A stretch of DNA of 47,335 nucleotides from Chloroflexota bacterium (lineage in GTDB: Bacteria; Chloroflexota; UBA6077; SHYK01): assembly GCA_009692845.1 (NCBI GenBank), contig SHYK01000008.1, positions 1-47,335 on the forward strand, written 5' to 3'. The notes below the pieces were generated by a model, which did no database searches, was not told where the DNA came from, and saw only the letters and a list, made by a program, of their open reading frames with translations. Both the position numbers and the translations under genes were made by a program. Position 1 is the first letter of the stretch. Each line of letters starts with the position of its first letter. Below are positions 15,331 to 23,608 of the stretch, in pieces.

Positions 15331-15518
15331 CAGGGTGTGTGGAGCCCAGGGCCACCGAGGCTATTGCCAGTGAGGTGCAAGATGACCACCACCACGACCA
15401 CCGTGAGCGCCGCGAACCCGAACGCCTTCACCCAGCGTGGTGGGCCGGGGGTCGATGCCCGGTCGGACCGCACCGCTGAGGAGCCACTGGAGCCAGGGGT
15501 GAGGGACGGGTCAGCCAT
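15330..15518 (-). CDS. Small single-pass membrane protein
   Basis: A 62-residue protein, first of the leftward cluster. Residues 1-27 are polar and disordered, then WVKAFGFAALTVVVVVVILHL makes one transmembrane helix, followed by a short glycine-rich end (GNSLGGPGLHTP). A strong AGGAGGAGA site precedes ATG 15518, and the stop overlaps the next start. Similar short proteins often sit with CopD- or DUF2269-type membrane genes. No function is known. Confidence 0.7.
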   Translation of the reverse strand: MADPSLTPGSSGSSAVRSDRASTPGPPRWVKAFGFAALTVVVVVVILHLTGNSLGGPGLHTP

Positions 15519-15612
15519 GTAGGTCTCCTCCTATCCGGTGGGTGGCTACAGGTGCGCTCAAATTGTCCCCGCCGACGCCCAATTTAACTCCGTACGCATT
15601 GTCCTCAGGGTA

Positions 15613-15648
15613 TATACTGTCACATGATACCCCCTCCCCCAGGGGGGT
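15613..15648 (+). promoter_or_regulatory. csoR promoter -10 and CsoR-type GC-rich operator
   Basis: A TATACT hexamer at 15613-15618 is a fair -10 box; no good -35 was found. Just downstream, ACCCCCT (15629-15635) and AGGGGGG (15641-15647, then T) form an inverted repeat around CCCCC. CsoR operators in other bacteria are GC-rich repeats of this TACCCC/GGGGTA kind. The position after the -10 box and 16 bases before the csoR start fits repression of the whole copper operon. Confidence 0.7.
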
Positions 15649-15664
15649 GGCTCACGGAGGGCCA

Positions 15665-15928
15665 ATGCAAACAAACCGCGACGACGCGCTTCGCCGTCTC
15701 TCATCTATAGAGGGACATCTGCGCGGGATCCGTAAGATGATCGAGGACGATGCCTACTGCGTGGACGTTTTGAAGCAGACTTATGCCGTGCAGCGGGCCA
15801 TCGATAAGCTAGATGAGATGCTCCTCAAGGGCCACCTCAACCACTGTGTGCCGGAGGGCATGGCGGAAGGGCGGACCGAGCAGGTCGTCTCTGAGCTCGA
15901 AGAGCTGTTCGCTCTGGCCAAGCGGTGA
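15665..15928 (+). CDS. csoR: CsoR-family copper-sensing transcriptional repressor
   Basis: An 87-residue all-helical repressor that leaves its operator on binding Cu(I). The ligand set Cys32, His57 and Cys61 has the spacing of Mycobacterium CsoR (25 and 4 residues apart), in YCVDVLKQ and GHLNHCV. The conserved RLSSIEGHLRGIRKMIEDD forms the DNA-contacting helix. ATG 15665 was chosen over a longer frame (from 15542) because ACGGAGG lies just upstream and the homology starts there. It leads the operon copA-YHS-His/Cys protein, with copA starting 34 bases downstream. Confidence 0.92.
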   Translation: MQTNRDDALRRLSSIEGHLRGIRKMIEDDAYCVDVLKQTYAVQRAIDKLDEMLLKGHLNHCVPEGMAEGRTEQVVSELEELFALAKR

Positions 15929-15962
15929 GCGACCGTCTGCCACCATTTCCACGAGGTAATCC

Positions 15963-18719
15963 ATGGCGATAGAAACGAAGGCAATAGGAACGAAAACTCC
16001 GCTCGCCCTGCGCGAGCTGTCACTCCCGGTCACCGGCATGACTTGCGCCAGTTGCGTGATGCACGTCGAGAAGGCCATCAAGCGGGTCAAAGGGGTTGTC
16101 TCAGTCGACGTGAACCTGGCGACGGAGAAGGCCACCGTCGCTTTTGATCCCGCCACCGCGACCCTTCCGTCGATGCGGACCGCCGTCGAGCGAGCCGGCT
16201 ACGGGCTTCTCACCGAGCGGGCCACCTTGCCCGCCGCCGAGGAAGCTGAGCAGGAGCTCAAAGATGAAGCGGGCCGCGGTCGTGCGCTGCGCTGGACGGC
16301 GATCCAGGCGGTCGCTGCCTTGGCGGCCGGTCTCTTCGCAATGGCCCTGATGTTCCTCCCTCACTGGTTCTATCTCCCCTGGTGGCGCTGGAGCGAGGAA
16401 GACGTGCGTCCCCTCCTGTTCTTCGTCGCCACCCCCATCCAGGCCTGGGCCGGTTGGCGCTTCTATCAGGCGGCCTGGGCCGCCGGCCGCTACGGCCAGA
16501 CCAATATGAACACCCTCATCGCACTTGGGACGCTGGTCGCCTGGGCCTATTCCACGATGGTGACCTTCGGCGGCGACTTCATCCATAGCAGCGGCCTCAT
16601 GAGCGAAGCGTACTTCGATTCCGGTCTGATCATCATTGCCTTCATGCTGGTCGGTCGGTACCTGGAAGATCGGGCGAAGAGTCAAACCTCCGGCGCAATC
16701 AAGAAGCTGCTCGGGCTTCAACCGAAGACCGCTACCGTCGTAGTAGAGGGCGAGGAAGTCCAGATCCCCATCGATCGAGTCCAGCCCGGAGATCTCATCC
16801 GGGTCCGGCCCGGCGAGAAGGTCGCGGTGGACGGCGTTGTGGTCGAGGGCCAAAGCGCGGTCGATGAAAGCATGCTCACTGGAGAAAGCGTCCCGGTGGA
16901 CAAGCGGGCCGGTGACGACGTGATTGGGGCCACCCTCAACACCTCCGGGTCTCTCATCTTCCGGGCGACTCGGGTCGGGACGGACACCGCGCTGGCTCAG
17001 ATCGTACGGCTGGTCCAGCAAGCTCAGGGAGGCAAAGCCCCCATTCAGCGGCTTGCGGATACGATCGCGGGTTACTTCGTCCCGGCGGTTCTCGGAATCG
17101 CTGTGCTCACCTTCCTGGTCTGGTTTCTCCTGGGGCCCGAGCCGCGCTTCAACCTGGGCTTGATCGCCATGGTCTCAGTGCTCATCATTGCCTGCCCCTG
17201 CGCGATGGGGCTGGCGACCCCCACGGCCATCATGGTTGGGACCGGTAAGGGCGCCGAGATAGGATTGCTGATCCGGGGCGGCGAGGCCCTCGAGACCGCC
17301 CGCCGCCTGACCACCGTGGTGCTCGACAAGACCGGGACCCTGACTCAAGGCCGCCCGATCGTCACCGAGTGCGTGCCCGTGACGGGCATAGATGAATCTG
17401 ACTTGCTGAGTTGGGCAGCCGCGGTTGAGTTGGGCAGCGAGCATCCCCTGGGACGAGCAGTCGTGGAAGCGGCCCGAGCCCGGGGCCTCGAAGTTGGTGG
17501 CGCCCAGAATTTCCGGGCGACCGCCGGTGGGGGCGTCTCGGGGATGGTGGACGGCGCCACCGTGCTGGTCGGGCGCCCAGGCTTTCTGTCCGATAGCGGA
17601 ATCAGTCTGGACGGCCTCGGCTCGCTGGGCGAACGTCTGGCAGTCGATGGCAAGACGCCGCTCTACGTTGCGGTTGACGGCCGGCCGGCTGGTCTGATTG
17701 CACTGGCTGACACCGTGAAGCCGGAATCGCGTCATGCGGTGGCTGAGCTGAAGGCGCTCGGCCTCGACGTGTGGATGCTGACCGGCGACACCCGGGCCAC
17801 CGCGGAAGCGATTGCCCGGCAAATCGGCATCGACCAGGTCCTGGCCGAAGTCCATCCGGACCAGAAGGCGGAGCAGGTGCGGAGCCTCCAGGCCCAGGGG
17901 GCGGTGGTGGCGATGGTGGGGGACGGCGTCAACGACGCCCCCGCGCTGGCTCAGGCTGATCTCGGGATCGCCATCGGCACCGGAGCCGACGTGGCAGTCG
18001 AGGCCAGCGACATTACTCTGGTCGGAGGCGATCCCCACGGGGTGGCCGCCGCCATTGCCCTGAGTCGTCGCACCGTCGCCACAATCAAGAGCAATCTCTT
18101 CTGGGCCTTCGCCTACAACGTACTGCTCATTCCCGTCGCGGCGGGCGGGCTCTACCTTCTGACTGGCGACCTGCTCAATCCCGGTCTGGCCGCCGCTGCG
18201 ATGGCTCTTTCCAGTGTCAGCGTGGTGACCAATTCGCTCCGCCTGCGTAGCTTCCGTCGACCGGCTCCGGGCGAAGTGTTGACCAACCCCGGCCTGGCTG
18301 ACCGGATCCGTGATGTCGGCTATCTGGCCGGTATTGCGGCGGTCGCCATCAGCATCGCGGTTGGGGGGTACGGATGGTCGCGCAGCAACGCCGCCGCTCT
18401 CCCCACCATCCCGGTGAGCGCCCAGTCGTTCAAATATGACCCGGCCACGGTACGGATCGCGGCCCAGCCCGGCGACCTGGTCCGGGTGGTCTTCACTAAC
18501 CACGATTCAGCGTTCCACGACTGGACGGTGGCCGGTATCCCCGATGCCCACGTGAATGCCCGACCGGGTCAAACCGCAACCGCGACTTTCCGCATCTACG
18601 CGAGCGGGACCTACGAACTCTGGTGCACCGTCCTCGGGCACCGGGAGGCTGGCATGGCCGGCACGCTGATCATCGAACCATTACCAACCACTACCAACCA
18701 CTACATAGAGGAGGAGTAG
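15963..18719 (+). CDS. copA: Copper-exporting P1B-type ATPase with C-terminal cupredoxin domain
   Basis: A 918-residue Cu(I) export ATPase. An N-terminal heavy-metal domain carries GMTCASC (Cys28, Cys31). The pump has the A-domain TGES motif, the CPC transport site (Cys411, Cys413), the phosphorylated Asp455 in DKTGTLT, SEHPLG and the hinge [10 protein letters not shown]. After the usual eight helices an extra helix (about 785-803, [19 protein letters not shown]) leads to an external cupredoxin fold (about 817-905). That fold has a full type 1 copper set: His852, then Cys888, His893 and Met898 in [12 protein letters not shown]. Typical CopA proteins lack this tail and are about 750-800 residues long. 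The tail could take exported copper. Confidence 0.95.
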   Translation: MAIETKAIGTKTPLALRELSLPVTGMTCASCVMHVEKAIKRVKGVVSVDVNLATEKATVAFDPATATLPSMRTAVERAGYGLLTERATLPAAEEAEQELKDEAGRGRALRWTAIQAVAALAAGLFAMALMFLPHWFYLPWWRWSEEDVRPLLFFVATPIQAWAGWRFYQAAWAAGRYGQTNMNTLIALGTLVAWAYSTMVTFGGDFIHSSGLMSEAYFDSGLIIIAFMLVGRYLEDRAKSQTSGAIKKLLGLQPKTATVVVEGEEVQIPIDRVQPGDLIRVRPGEKVAVDGVVVEGQSAVDESMLTGESVPVDKRAGDDVIGATLNTSGSLIFRATRVGTDTALAQIVRLVQQAQGGKAPIQRLADTIAGYFVPAVLGIAVLTFLVWFLLGPEPRFNLGLIAMVSVLIIACPCAMGLATPTAIMVGTGKGAEIGLLIRGGEALETARRLTTVVLDKTGTLTQGRPIVTECVPVTGIDESDLLSWAAAVELGSEHPLGRAVVEAARARGLEVGGAQNFRATAGGGVSGMVDGATVLVGRPGFLSDSGISLDGLGSLGERLAVDGKTPLYVAVDGRPAGLIALADTVKPESRHAVAELKALGLDVWMLTGDTRATAEAIARQIGIDQVLAEVHPDQKAEQVRSLQAQGAVVAMVGDGVNDAPALAQADLGIAIGTGADVAVEASDITLVGGDPHGVAAAIALSRRTVATIKSNLFWAFAYNVLLIPVAAGGLYLLTGDLLNPGLAAAAMALSSVSVVTNSLRLRSFRRPAPGEVLTNPGLADRIRDVGYLAGIAAVAISIAVGGYGWSRSNAAALPTIPVSAQSFKYDPATVRIAAQPGDLVRVVFTNHDSAFHDWTVAGIPDAHVNARPGQTATATFRIYASGTYELWCTVLGHREAGMAGTLIIEPLPTTTNHYIEEE

Positions 18720-18722
18720 ACG

Positions 18723-18872
18723 ATGGCCAAGGATCCGATCTGCGGAATGAACGTCGACGAAAAGACCGCTCAGCACAAGAGCGAATATGAAGGTCAGACC
18801 TACTATTTCTGCGCGGCGGGCTGCAAGCGCAGCTTCGACGCCAATCCCGCCCAATATGCGAAGAAGGGGTAA
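18723..18872 (+). CDS. YHS-domain metal-binding protein
   Basis: A 49-residue protein, essentially one YHS domain. Cysteines are at 7 (DPICGM), 30 and 34 (YYFCAAGC), the typical arrangement for the family, which is often fused to or next to copper ATPases. ATG 18723 follows a GGAGGAG site that overlaps the end of copA, with only three bases between the stop and the start. A cytosolic role in copper binding or delivery to CopA is likely. Confidence 0.88.
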   Translation: MAKDPICGMNVDEKTAQHKSEYEGQTYYFCAAGCKRSFDANPAQYAKKG

Positions 18873-18877
18873 CCAGA

Positions 18878-19267
18878 ATGGCACACGAGCACCAGCACGA
18901 CGAGCATGACCACAATCACCCTGAGCACCCGGGCGGGCCACCCGTCGGCGCTCTTCAGTTCATCGTGGCCGAGCTTTCCCCCACGGAAGCGTTGGTTCGT
19001 TACGACTGCCCTTGCGGCTGCAAGCCAAGCACCGAATACGAAAAGGACAGCCAGGAATCGGAATTCGAGGCCTGCTGCTGCGGGAACGTCCACTTCGTGG
19101 GCCCCAATGCCCGGGTGGACCTCGACCACTACCTGGCCGAACGATTAGCCAAGGGCGAAGATGCTGAGCTGGCCGGCTACGACATCCACGAGGAATCGGT
19201 GGCAGCCCCGTGGGGCGGAGCGATCCCCGTCGTCTACGGTCTGCCGCACCAGTCGCGGAAGCACTAG
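18878..19267 (+). CDS. His- and Cys-rich probable metal-binding protein
   Basis: A 129-residue soluble protein I cannot assign to a characterised family. Residues 3-17 hold seven histidines in an alternating pattern (HEHQHDEHDHNHPEH). Two cysteine clusters follow: CPCGC (44, 46, 48) and CCCG (66-68) with His72, separated by a charged loop. This layout suggests binding of several Cu(I) or Zn(II) ions. It begins five bases after the YHS gene and ends the copper operon. No signal peptide is seen, so it is probably cytosolic. It may serve as a metal store or chaperone for CopA. Confidence 0.72.
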   Translation: MAHEHQHDEHDHNHPEHPGGPPVGALQFIVAELSPTEALVRYDCPCGCKPSTEYEKDSQESEFEACCCGNVHFVGPNARVDLDHYLAERLAKGEDAELAGYDIHEESVAAPWGGAIPVVYGLPHQSRKH

Positions 19268-19315
19268 CGGGACCGGCAGCGAAATGCATCCCTCTTTGAC
19301 GCTGGGTGAGCCGCA

Positions 19316-19456
19316 ATGTCAGAGCTACGAATCGACGGGTACCTCACGACTGAGGAAGCGGCGGATCTGATGGAATGCTCTCGGAACTACATCCGCGTGC
19401 TCTACTCGAAGGGGCTCATTCCTCCCCCGTCGCTGATGTCGAGCTTCCAGCGGTGA
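19316..19456 (+). CDS. Short helix-turn-helix protein, excisionase/MerR-like (possible fragment)
   Basis: A 46-residue frame starting MSELRIDGYLTTEEAADLMECS, then RNYIRVLYSKGLIPPP. This matches the first helix-turn-helix of excisionase-type (HTH_17) DNA-binding proteins. The wing and second half found in relatives (about 20 to 25 more residues) are missing after SSFQR, so it may be a truncated gene. It lies 49 bases after the His/Cys-rich gene. No clear Shine-Dalgarno was found. A regulatory role is possible but unproven. Confidence 0.5.
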   Translation: MSELRIDGYLTTEEAADLMECSRNYIRVLYSKGLIPPPSLMSSFQR

Positions 19457-19471
19457 TGACTCTTCTACCCG

Positions 19472-19508
19472 GCCCAAACCGTAATGACGGATGTGCTTCA
19501 GTTTGGGC
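19472..19508. terminator. Inverted repeat, possible end of the copper operon transcript
   Basis: GCCCAAAC (19472-19479) and GTTTGGGC (19501-19508) are perfect complements separated by 21 bases. The loop is long and no T-run follows, so it is a weak terminator candidate; it could also be a protein-binding site. It lies between the rightward copper operon and the leftward aldolase gene. Confidence 0.35.
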
Positions 19509-19588
19509 GGCATGGAGGGAAAGCCATATCGCGGTCGCCGAGCTAGTCCGCGCGCTCGGCGATTGGTGAGAGGAGGTGCTGCGTACCG

Positions 19589-20617
19589 CTACGCCAACGC
19601 CAGCTGAAAAGCCCGCAGTGCTTCGTCGACCTCCGCGCGACCTACTTCGTAATGAAGGACCAGACGTACTCGCGGAAAGTTAGAAGTCGAGATTCGAACC
19701 CCCTGATCGGAGAGCTGGGCGGCCAGCCCTTCCGCGTCGACTCCAGGCTTTGTGATCGTGATGTAGAAAATGTTGGTTTCGACCACTCCCGGGTCGACCT
19801 CCACGCCGTCCATGTCCGCAAGCCCTTCGGCGAGCCTACGAGCGTTGGCATGATCATCGACCAGCCGATCGACCATCTCGTTCAGGGCCACCAGCCCTGC
19901 CGCGGCCAGAACCCCGGCCTGCCGCATGCCACCCCCCACCAGCTTTCGATTGCGCCGAGCCTGCCCAATAAAGTCCCGACTTCCGACCAGGAGTGAGCCC
20001 ACCGGGCAAGCCAGGCCCTTACTGAGACAAAACATCACTGAATCGGCATGATGGGCAATCATGCTGACCGGCACGTTCAACGCAACCGCGGCGTTGAACA
20101 CCCGGGCGCCGTCGATGTGGACCCTCAAATGATTTTTCGCGGCCAGGCGTGCGACCTCTTCGAGGTAAGCCAGAGGCAGCACACGGCCGCCCGCCTCGTT
20201 GTGGGTCGTCTCGAGGCACACCAGAGTGGTCCTGGCCAGGTGATCGTCGTCTGAATTAATCGCCTGCTCGATGTCACTGATCTCGGGGCGTCCGAATGGG
20301 AGATCTGCGACCGGGTGTTGATGAATCCCACCGAGCGCCGCCATACCGCCCTGTTCGTAATGCGAAATGTGGGTACGTGCCCCGACGATCGCCTCGTTGC
20401 CGCGACCACAATGGCTCAACAACGCCACCAGATTGCCCATGGTCCCCGACGCAACCAGTAGCGCCGCTTCTTTGCCAAACCGCTCGGCCGCGAGCTCCTC
20501 CAGACGGTTTACCGTCGGATCCTCTCCATAAACGTCGTCCCCGACTTCCGCGGCAGCCATAGCTCTACGCATTGCCTCGGTTGGCTGGGTCACGGTATCG
20601 CTGCGCAGATCAATCAT
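19589..20617 (-). CDS. ltaE: Low-specificity L-threonine aldolase (PLP-dependent)
   Basis: A 342-residue fold-type I PLP enzyme that cleaves L-threonine or L-allo-threonine into glycine and acetaldehyde. It starts MIDLRSDTVTQPTEAMR, the typical opening; ATG 20617 was chosen although the frame is open to 20668. The cofactor lysine is Lys200 in CLSKGL, Asp169 in HIDGAR pairs with the ring nitrogen, and GDDVYGEDPT and SGTMGN are present. Length is normal. It is divergent from the methyltransferase gene at 20788. Confidence 0.92.
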   Translation of the reverse strand: MIDLRSDTVTQPTEAMRRAMAAAEVGDDVYGEDPTVNRLEELAAERFGKEAALLVASGTMGNLVALLSHCGRGNEAIVGARTHISHYEQGGMAALGGIHQHPVADLPFGRPEISDIEQAINSDDDHLARTTLVCLETTHNEAGGRVLPLAYLEEVARLAAKNHLRVHIDGARVFNAAVALNVPVSMIAHHADSVMFCLSKGLACPVGSLLVGSRDFIGQARRNRKLVGGGMRQAGVLAAAGLVALNEMVDRLVDDHANARRLAEGLADMDGVEVDPGVVETNIFYITITKPGVDAEGLAAQLSDQGVRISTSNFPRVRLVLHYEVGRAEVDEALRAFQLALA

Positions 20618-20787
20618 TGGGGAGAAACCCACCTTCCGTGTCCCGGTGATAGTAGTAGATCGACCCATCGCTGCACTCTGAACAGCTCGTGAAGGCGATC
20701 GGTTCGCCGCTGCTAGAATCGGTTACCACCGTGCGTCAATCCTTGGAGGCACACCATCGCAGTCGGCACCGGCGCGAAAGCTGAGCC

Positions 20788-21408
20788 GTGGCACCTGCGG
20801 ACCCGCAGTTGAAGCCATCGCTCTACGACCTGGGCATGCGGCTGGGCAAACGCGCGCTGGACCCGCGTCGGGAGGCCCTCGTCGCCCCAGCCAGCGGCAG
20901 AGTGCTGGAGTTGGGCATTGGCACTGGCCTGAACCTCCCCTGCTATAGCACCAGCTCTGCGCGAGTCGTGGGCGTCGACCCTGACCCAGCGATGCTGAAG
21001 CTGGCCCACCGGCGCGCAGCGGCATCGGCAACGCGGGTGGGCCTGGTCGTCGGCTCCGGCGAGGCGTTGCCCTTTGGCCACGGCGTCTTTGATCAGGTTG
21101 TCGCTTGCCTGGTTCTCTGCAGCGTGGCCTCACCCGCCCAAACCCTCGCCGAGGTCCACCGGGTGCTCAAACCCGGCGGTCAGCTCCGGTTCTTCGAGCA
21201 CGTGCGCAGCGAGAATGGTGCTTGGGCTGGCCTGCAGGATCTGGTTGCTCCCGCCTGGGGAGTCCTAGTGGGTGGCTGTCATCCGAATCGAACGACCGTC
21301 GAGGCGATTGAGCGAGGCGGATTCACCGTGGACTCGATCGAGCGGTTCCCGCTCGGCCCCTATCCGACTCGACCCATGGTGCTCGGCATCGCTCGCCGGC
21401 CAACCTGA
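20788..21408 (+). CDS. Class I SAM-dependent methyltransferase
   Basis: A 206-residue methyltransferase with a Rossmann-like fold. Motif I is VLELGIGTGLNLPCY, the acidic residue after the second strand is in VVGVDPDPAML, and the later motifs are GSGEALPFGHGVFDQVVACLVLCSV and VLKPGGQLRFFEHVR. The family near UbiE and METTL7-type proteins is heterogeneous and the substrate is not evident. It starts at GTG 20788. It is alone on its strand. Confidence 0.88.
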   Translation: MAPADPQLKPSLYDLGMRLGKRALDPRREALVAPASGRVLELGIGTGLNLPCYSTSSARVVGVDPDPAMLKLAHRRAAASATRVGLVVGSGEALPFGHGVFDQVVACLVLCSVASPAQTLAEVHRVLKPGGQLRFFEHVRSENGAWAGLQDLVAPAWGVLVGGCHPNRTTVEAIERGGFTVDSIERFPLGPYPTRPMVLGIARRPT

Positions 21409-21536
21409 CCTTGAAGCATCTCTGGGCAGCTCAGACCCGCGCGTAGTACGGCGCAACAACTCCTGACTGTTTCAGCGGCTCGATCCGAGGGCAGGGTCAG
21501 CTTCATAGCGTTACGATTTCTCTCGCTCAGCCACGA

Positions 21537-23009
21537 TTACAGGCCGTCCGATTCCCAAGCAGACCGAGCGGCGATCTGGCCGGTCACCAGCGCCTCGCCG
21601 ATATTGCCCGCGCCGGGGTAGAGCTGCCCCCACATCGACCCTAACTCTCCTGCACTGTAGAGGCCCGGAATCGGCTCTCCGTGCACGTCCAGAACCTCGG
21701 CCCGGGCGTTCCGCCGCGGCCCGCCCTGGGTGTTCAGCAGGCATGGCCACAACGGCACCGCGTAAAACGGCGGCTTCTCCACTGGCTCCATTTTCTGGGG
21801 CGACCGCCGGCAATCGTCGCTCCCGGACAGGCGAGCGGCGTTGTACCGCGAGGCGGTCCTCTCCAGCTCCGGAGCGGGGACACCGATCCAGGCGGCGAGC
21901 TCAGCGATGGTGCTGGCCCGGTGGATCCAACCGCGATCGATCTCTACGTGGTTGTCACTGCTCCAGTCGTACGTGCGGTTGTGGCCGTTCGGCTGCGGTC
22001 CAATCGGTCCACTCAACCGAGTGGTCTCGTCGAAGACCATGAAGCTCGGGCAGCGGACCAGTTTGCCCGTGTATGGGTCTCGCTCGAGCATGATGCGCCC
22101 GGCTGCGTGGAAGATAACCCCGGTTTCATCCACGAATCGACGTCCCAACTGGTCGACGTAGAAAAAGCCGTTGGACGGCGGGGTACTCTTGAAGGCGGCT
22201 TCGTACTCCGGGAACTGGTAGCCGAACCGCGCCGCGATGGCGGACATGTGCCACAGCTGAGCACCCACTTCCTGAGCCATCCGGATGCCGTCCCCGCTGT
22301 TGCGATGGGGTGGGGTCAATGCCGGTAGCACCGTCCCGAAGAGATCCACGTGCATCTCGGGTGCCCAGTTAAAGCCGCCACAGGCCAGGATGACCCCCAG
22401 CCGGGCGTCGATCATTTGCGGCCGCGATCCACCGCTTACCTCGACGCCGACAATCCGGCCGCTTTGATGATCTCGAAGTAGCCGTTTGGCACCCGCGCCG
22501 TGTCGCACTGGGATCTTGCGAGCCTTAACAACGCTCTCCAGGAACTGCCAGAGCGCCTCTCCTCCGCTGCTGTTCGGGGTACCGGCCAGCTGGAGACGTC
22601 CACCAAGCGCCTCGGAATCTTCCACATCGGGAAAGGCACTTTGCCCAAACGTGGACCCTCCCGCAGACTCTCCTGAAGGAAGCCCGAGCGGCACGGGCGC
22701 ATCGGTTCCCCGAAAGTGAGCGCCCAGTTCCAGGAGCCATTCCGGGAGTAACGTCAGACCGTGGACTTGAGCGACCACCACGTCTTCGGGAGTGCCCTGA
22801 TCCGCGAGCGTGCAAAAATGGCGGATGGCGCCCTCCACGTCTCGAATCTGCCGAATATTTCCGCCCGATGCCTCCGTGCTCCCACCACCCGCCACAGCCT
22901 TCTCGAGCAGGATGACTTTGGCCCCGAGATCGTGGGCGGTGATCGCCGCGGCGGCGCCTGCGGCTCCAAATCCGATAACCAAGATGTCCGCGGTTTCTTC
23001 AGCAGTCAT
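21537..23009 (-). CDS. FAD-binding flavoprotein, fumarate reductase/ketosteroid dehydrogenase family
   Basis: A 490-residue flavoenzyme. The dinucleotide site is at the N-terminus (ILVIGFGAAGAAAAITAHDLGAKVILLEK), and GGSTEASGGNIRQ lies at the cofactor. The C-terminus GLYSAGELGSMWGQLYPGAGNIGEALVTGQIA closes the FAD fold. This belongs to the fumarate reductase-like group that includes 3-ketosteroid dehydrogenases and various reductases. There is no signal peptide or covalent flavin motif, so it is probably cytosolic. The substrate is unknown. It has an AGGAGG-type site before ATG 23009 and is separated by 118 bases from the XRE gene. Confidence 0.85.
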   Translation of the reverse strand: MTAEETADILVIGFGAAGAAAAITAHDLGAKVILLEKAVAGGGSTEASGGNIRQIRDVEGAIRHFCTLADQGTPEDVVVAQVHGLTLLPEWLLELGAHFRGTDAPVPLGLPSGESAGGSTFGQSAFPDVEDSEALGGRLQLAGTPNSSGGEALWQFLESVVKARKIPVRHGAGAKRLLRDHQSGRIVGVEVSGGSRPQMIDARLGVILACGGFNWAPEMHVDLFGTVLPALTPPHRNSGDGIRMAQEVGAQLWHMSAIAARFGYQFPEYEAAFKSTPPSNGFFYVDQLGRRFVDETGVIFHAAGRIMLERDPYTGKLVRCPSFMVFDETTRLSGPIGPQPNGHNRTYDWSSDNHVEIDRGWIHRASTIAELAAWIGVPAPELERTASRYNAARLSGSDDCRRSPQKMEPVEKPPFYAVPLWPCLLNTQGGPRRNARAEVLDVHGEPIPGLYSAGELGSMWGQLYPGAGNIGEALVTGQIAARSAWESDGL

Positions 23010-23127
23010 TCAGACCTCCTTGTACGCCAATCGCATGGGCGCCAACCACGATCCCAGGCGTGAATCTCAGCCCAGAATACGGGCTCGCAACCACCCGGCG
23101 TCGGTCTCATCAACCCGCCCCCGGATG

Positions 23128-23454
23128 CTATGCCGCGATCACCCTAACGTGTCCAGAAGCGTTCCCTTGCCGTTTCACGATGATTTCTACGTCACACTGG
23201 AGCAGCAACAAAAAATGGACCAGCCGTTCCATGGAAAATCCCGCCAGACGCCCCCGAGTGAGGAGGGAGACCTTCGGCTGAGTAACGCCGAGAAGCCGAG
23301 CGGCTTGAATTTGAGTGAGACCGCGCTCCTCAACGATGGCGCAGATCTGATGGGCGAGGCCTGCTTTGGCGAGCATCTCCTCGGGCTCGGGAATGCCCAG
23401 ATCAGTGAAGATATTCCCGCTGCTCCTCGTGAGCTCTTTGTCCTCTGCCTGCAT
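23128..23454 (-). CDS. XRE-family helix-turn-helix protein, HigA-like orphan antitoxin
   Basis: A 108-residue DNA-binding protein. The helix-turn-helix is ERGLTQIQAARLLGVTQPKVSLLTRGRLAGFSMERLVHFLLLL, typical of HigA2-like antitoxins, and the tail VEIIVKRQ is the final strand of the family. The chosen start is ATG 23454, which begins MQAEDKELTRSSGNIFTDLG; the longer frame to 23652 runs into the divergent MOSC gene. In HigBA-like pairs a toxin of about 100 residues normally lies just upstream. None is visible here, so the antitoxin seems orphaned. Confidence 0.85.
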   Translation of the reverse strand: MQAEDKELTRSSGNIFTDLGIPEPEEMLAKAGLAHQICAIVEERGLTQIQAARLLGVTQPKVSLLTRGRLAGFSMERLVHFLLLLQCDVEIIVKRQGNASGHVRVIAA

Positions 23455-23545
23455 GGTCTCGCTCCTTCCGTTCCCTGATCCTCCGATTCCCCCGCCGAGC
23501 ATAATTGTCCCCATCAGGGCTCTTTCCACACAATTTCCCCGTTTC

Positions 23546-23558
23546 AATATACTATATT
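23546..23558. promoter_or_regulatory. AT-rich palindrome in the XRE/MOSC divergent region
   Basis: AATATACTATATT is a perfect inverted repeat of six bases around one C, in otherwise GC-rich DNA. It lies 92 bases before the XRE start and 51 before the MOSC start. It contains TATACT-like and TATAGT-like -10 candidates on both strands, so it may be an overlapping promoter and an operator for the XRE protein. Confidence 0.5.
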
Positions 23559-23608
23559 TGGAATACCCGCCAGGGTCGGCGGGCGAAGACATAGCCGAAG
23601 GGACACCA

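Noticed and set aside
16101-18503. Long leftward open frames of 306 and 442 codons opposite copA
   Set aside because: They are antisense to a well-supported P-type ATPase and lack domain motifs; high GC makes long antisense frames common.
20788-21408. Operon of the methyltransferase with the threonine aldolase
   Set aside because: They are divergently transcribed with about 170 bases between starts.
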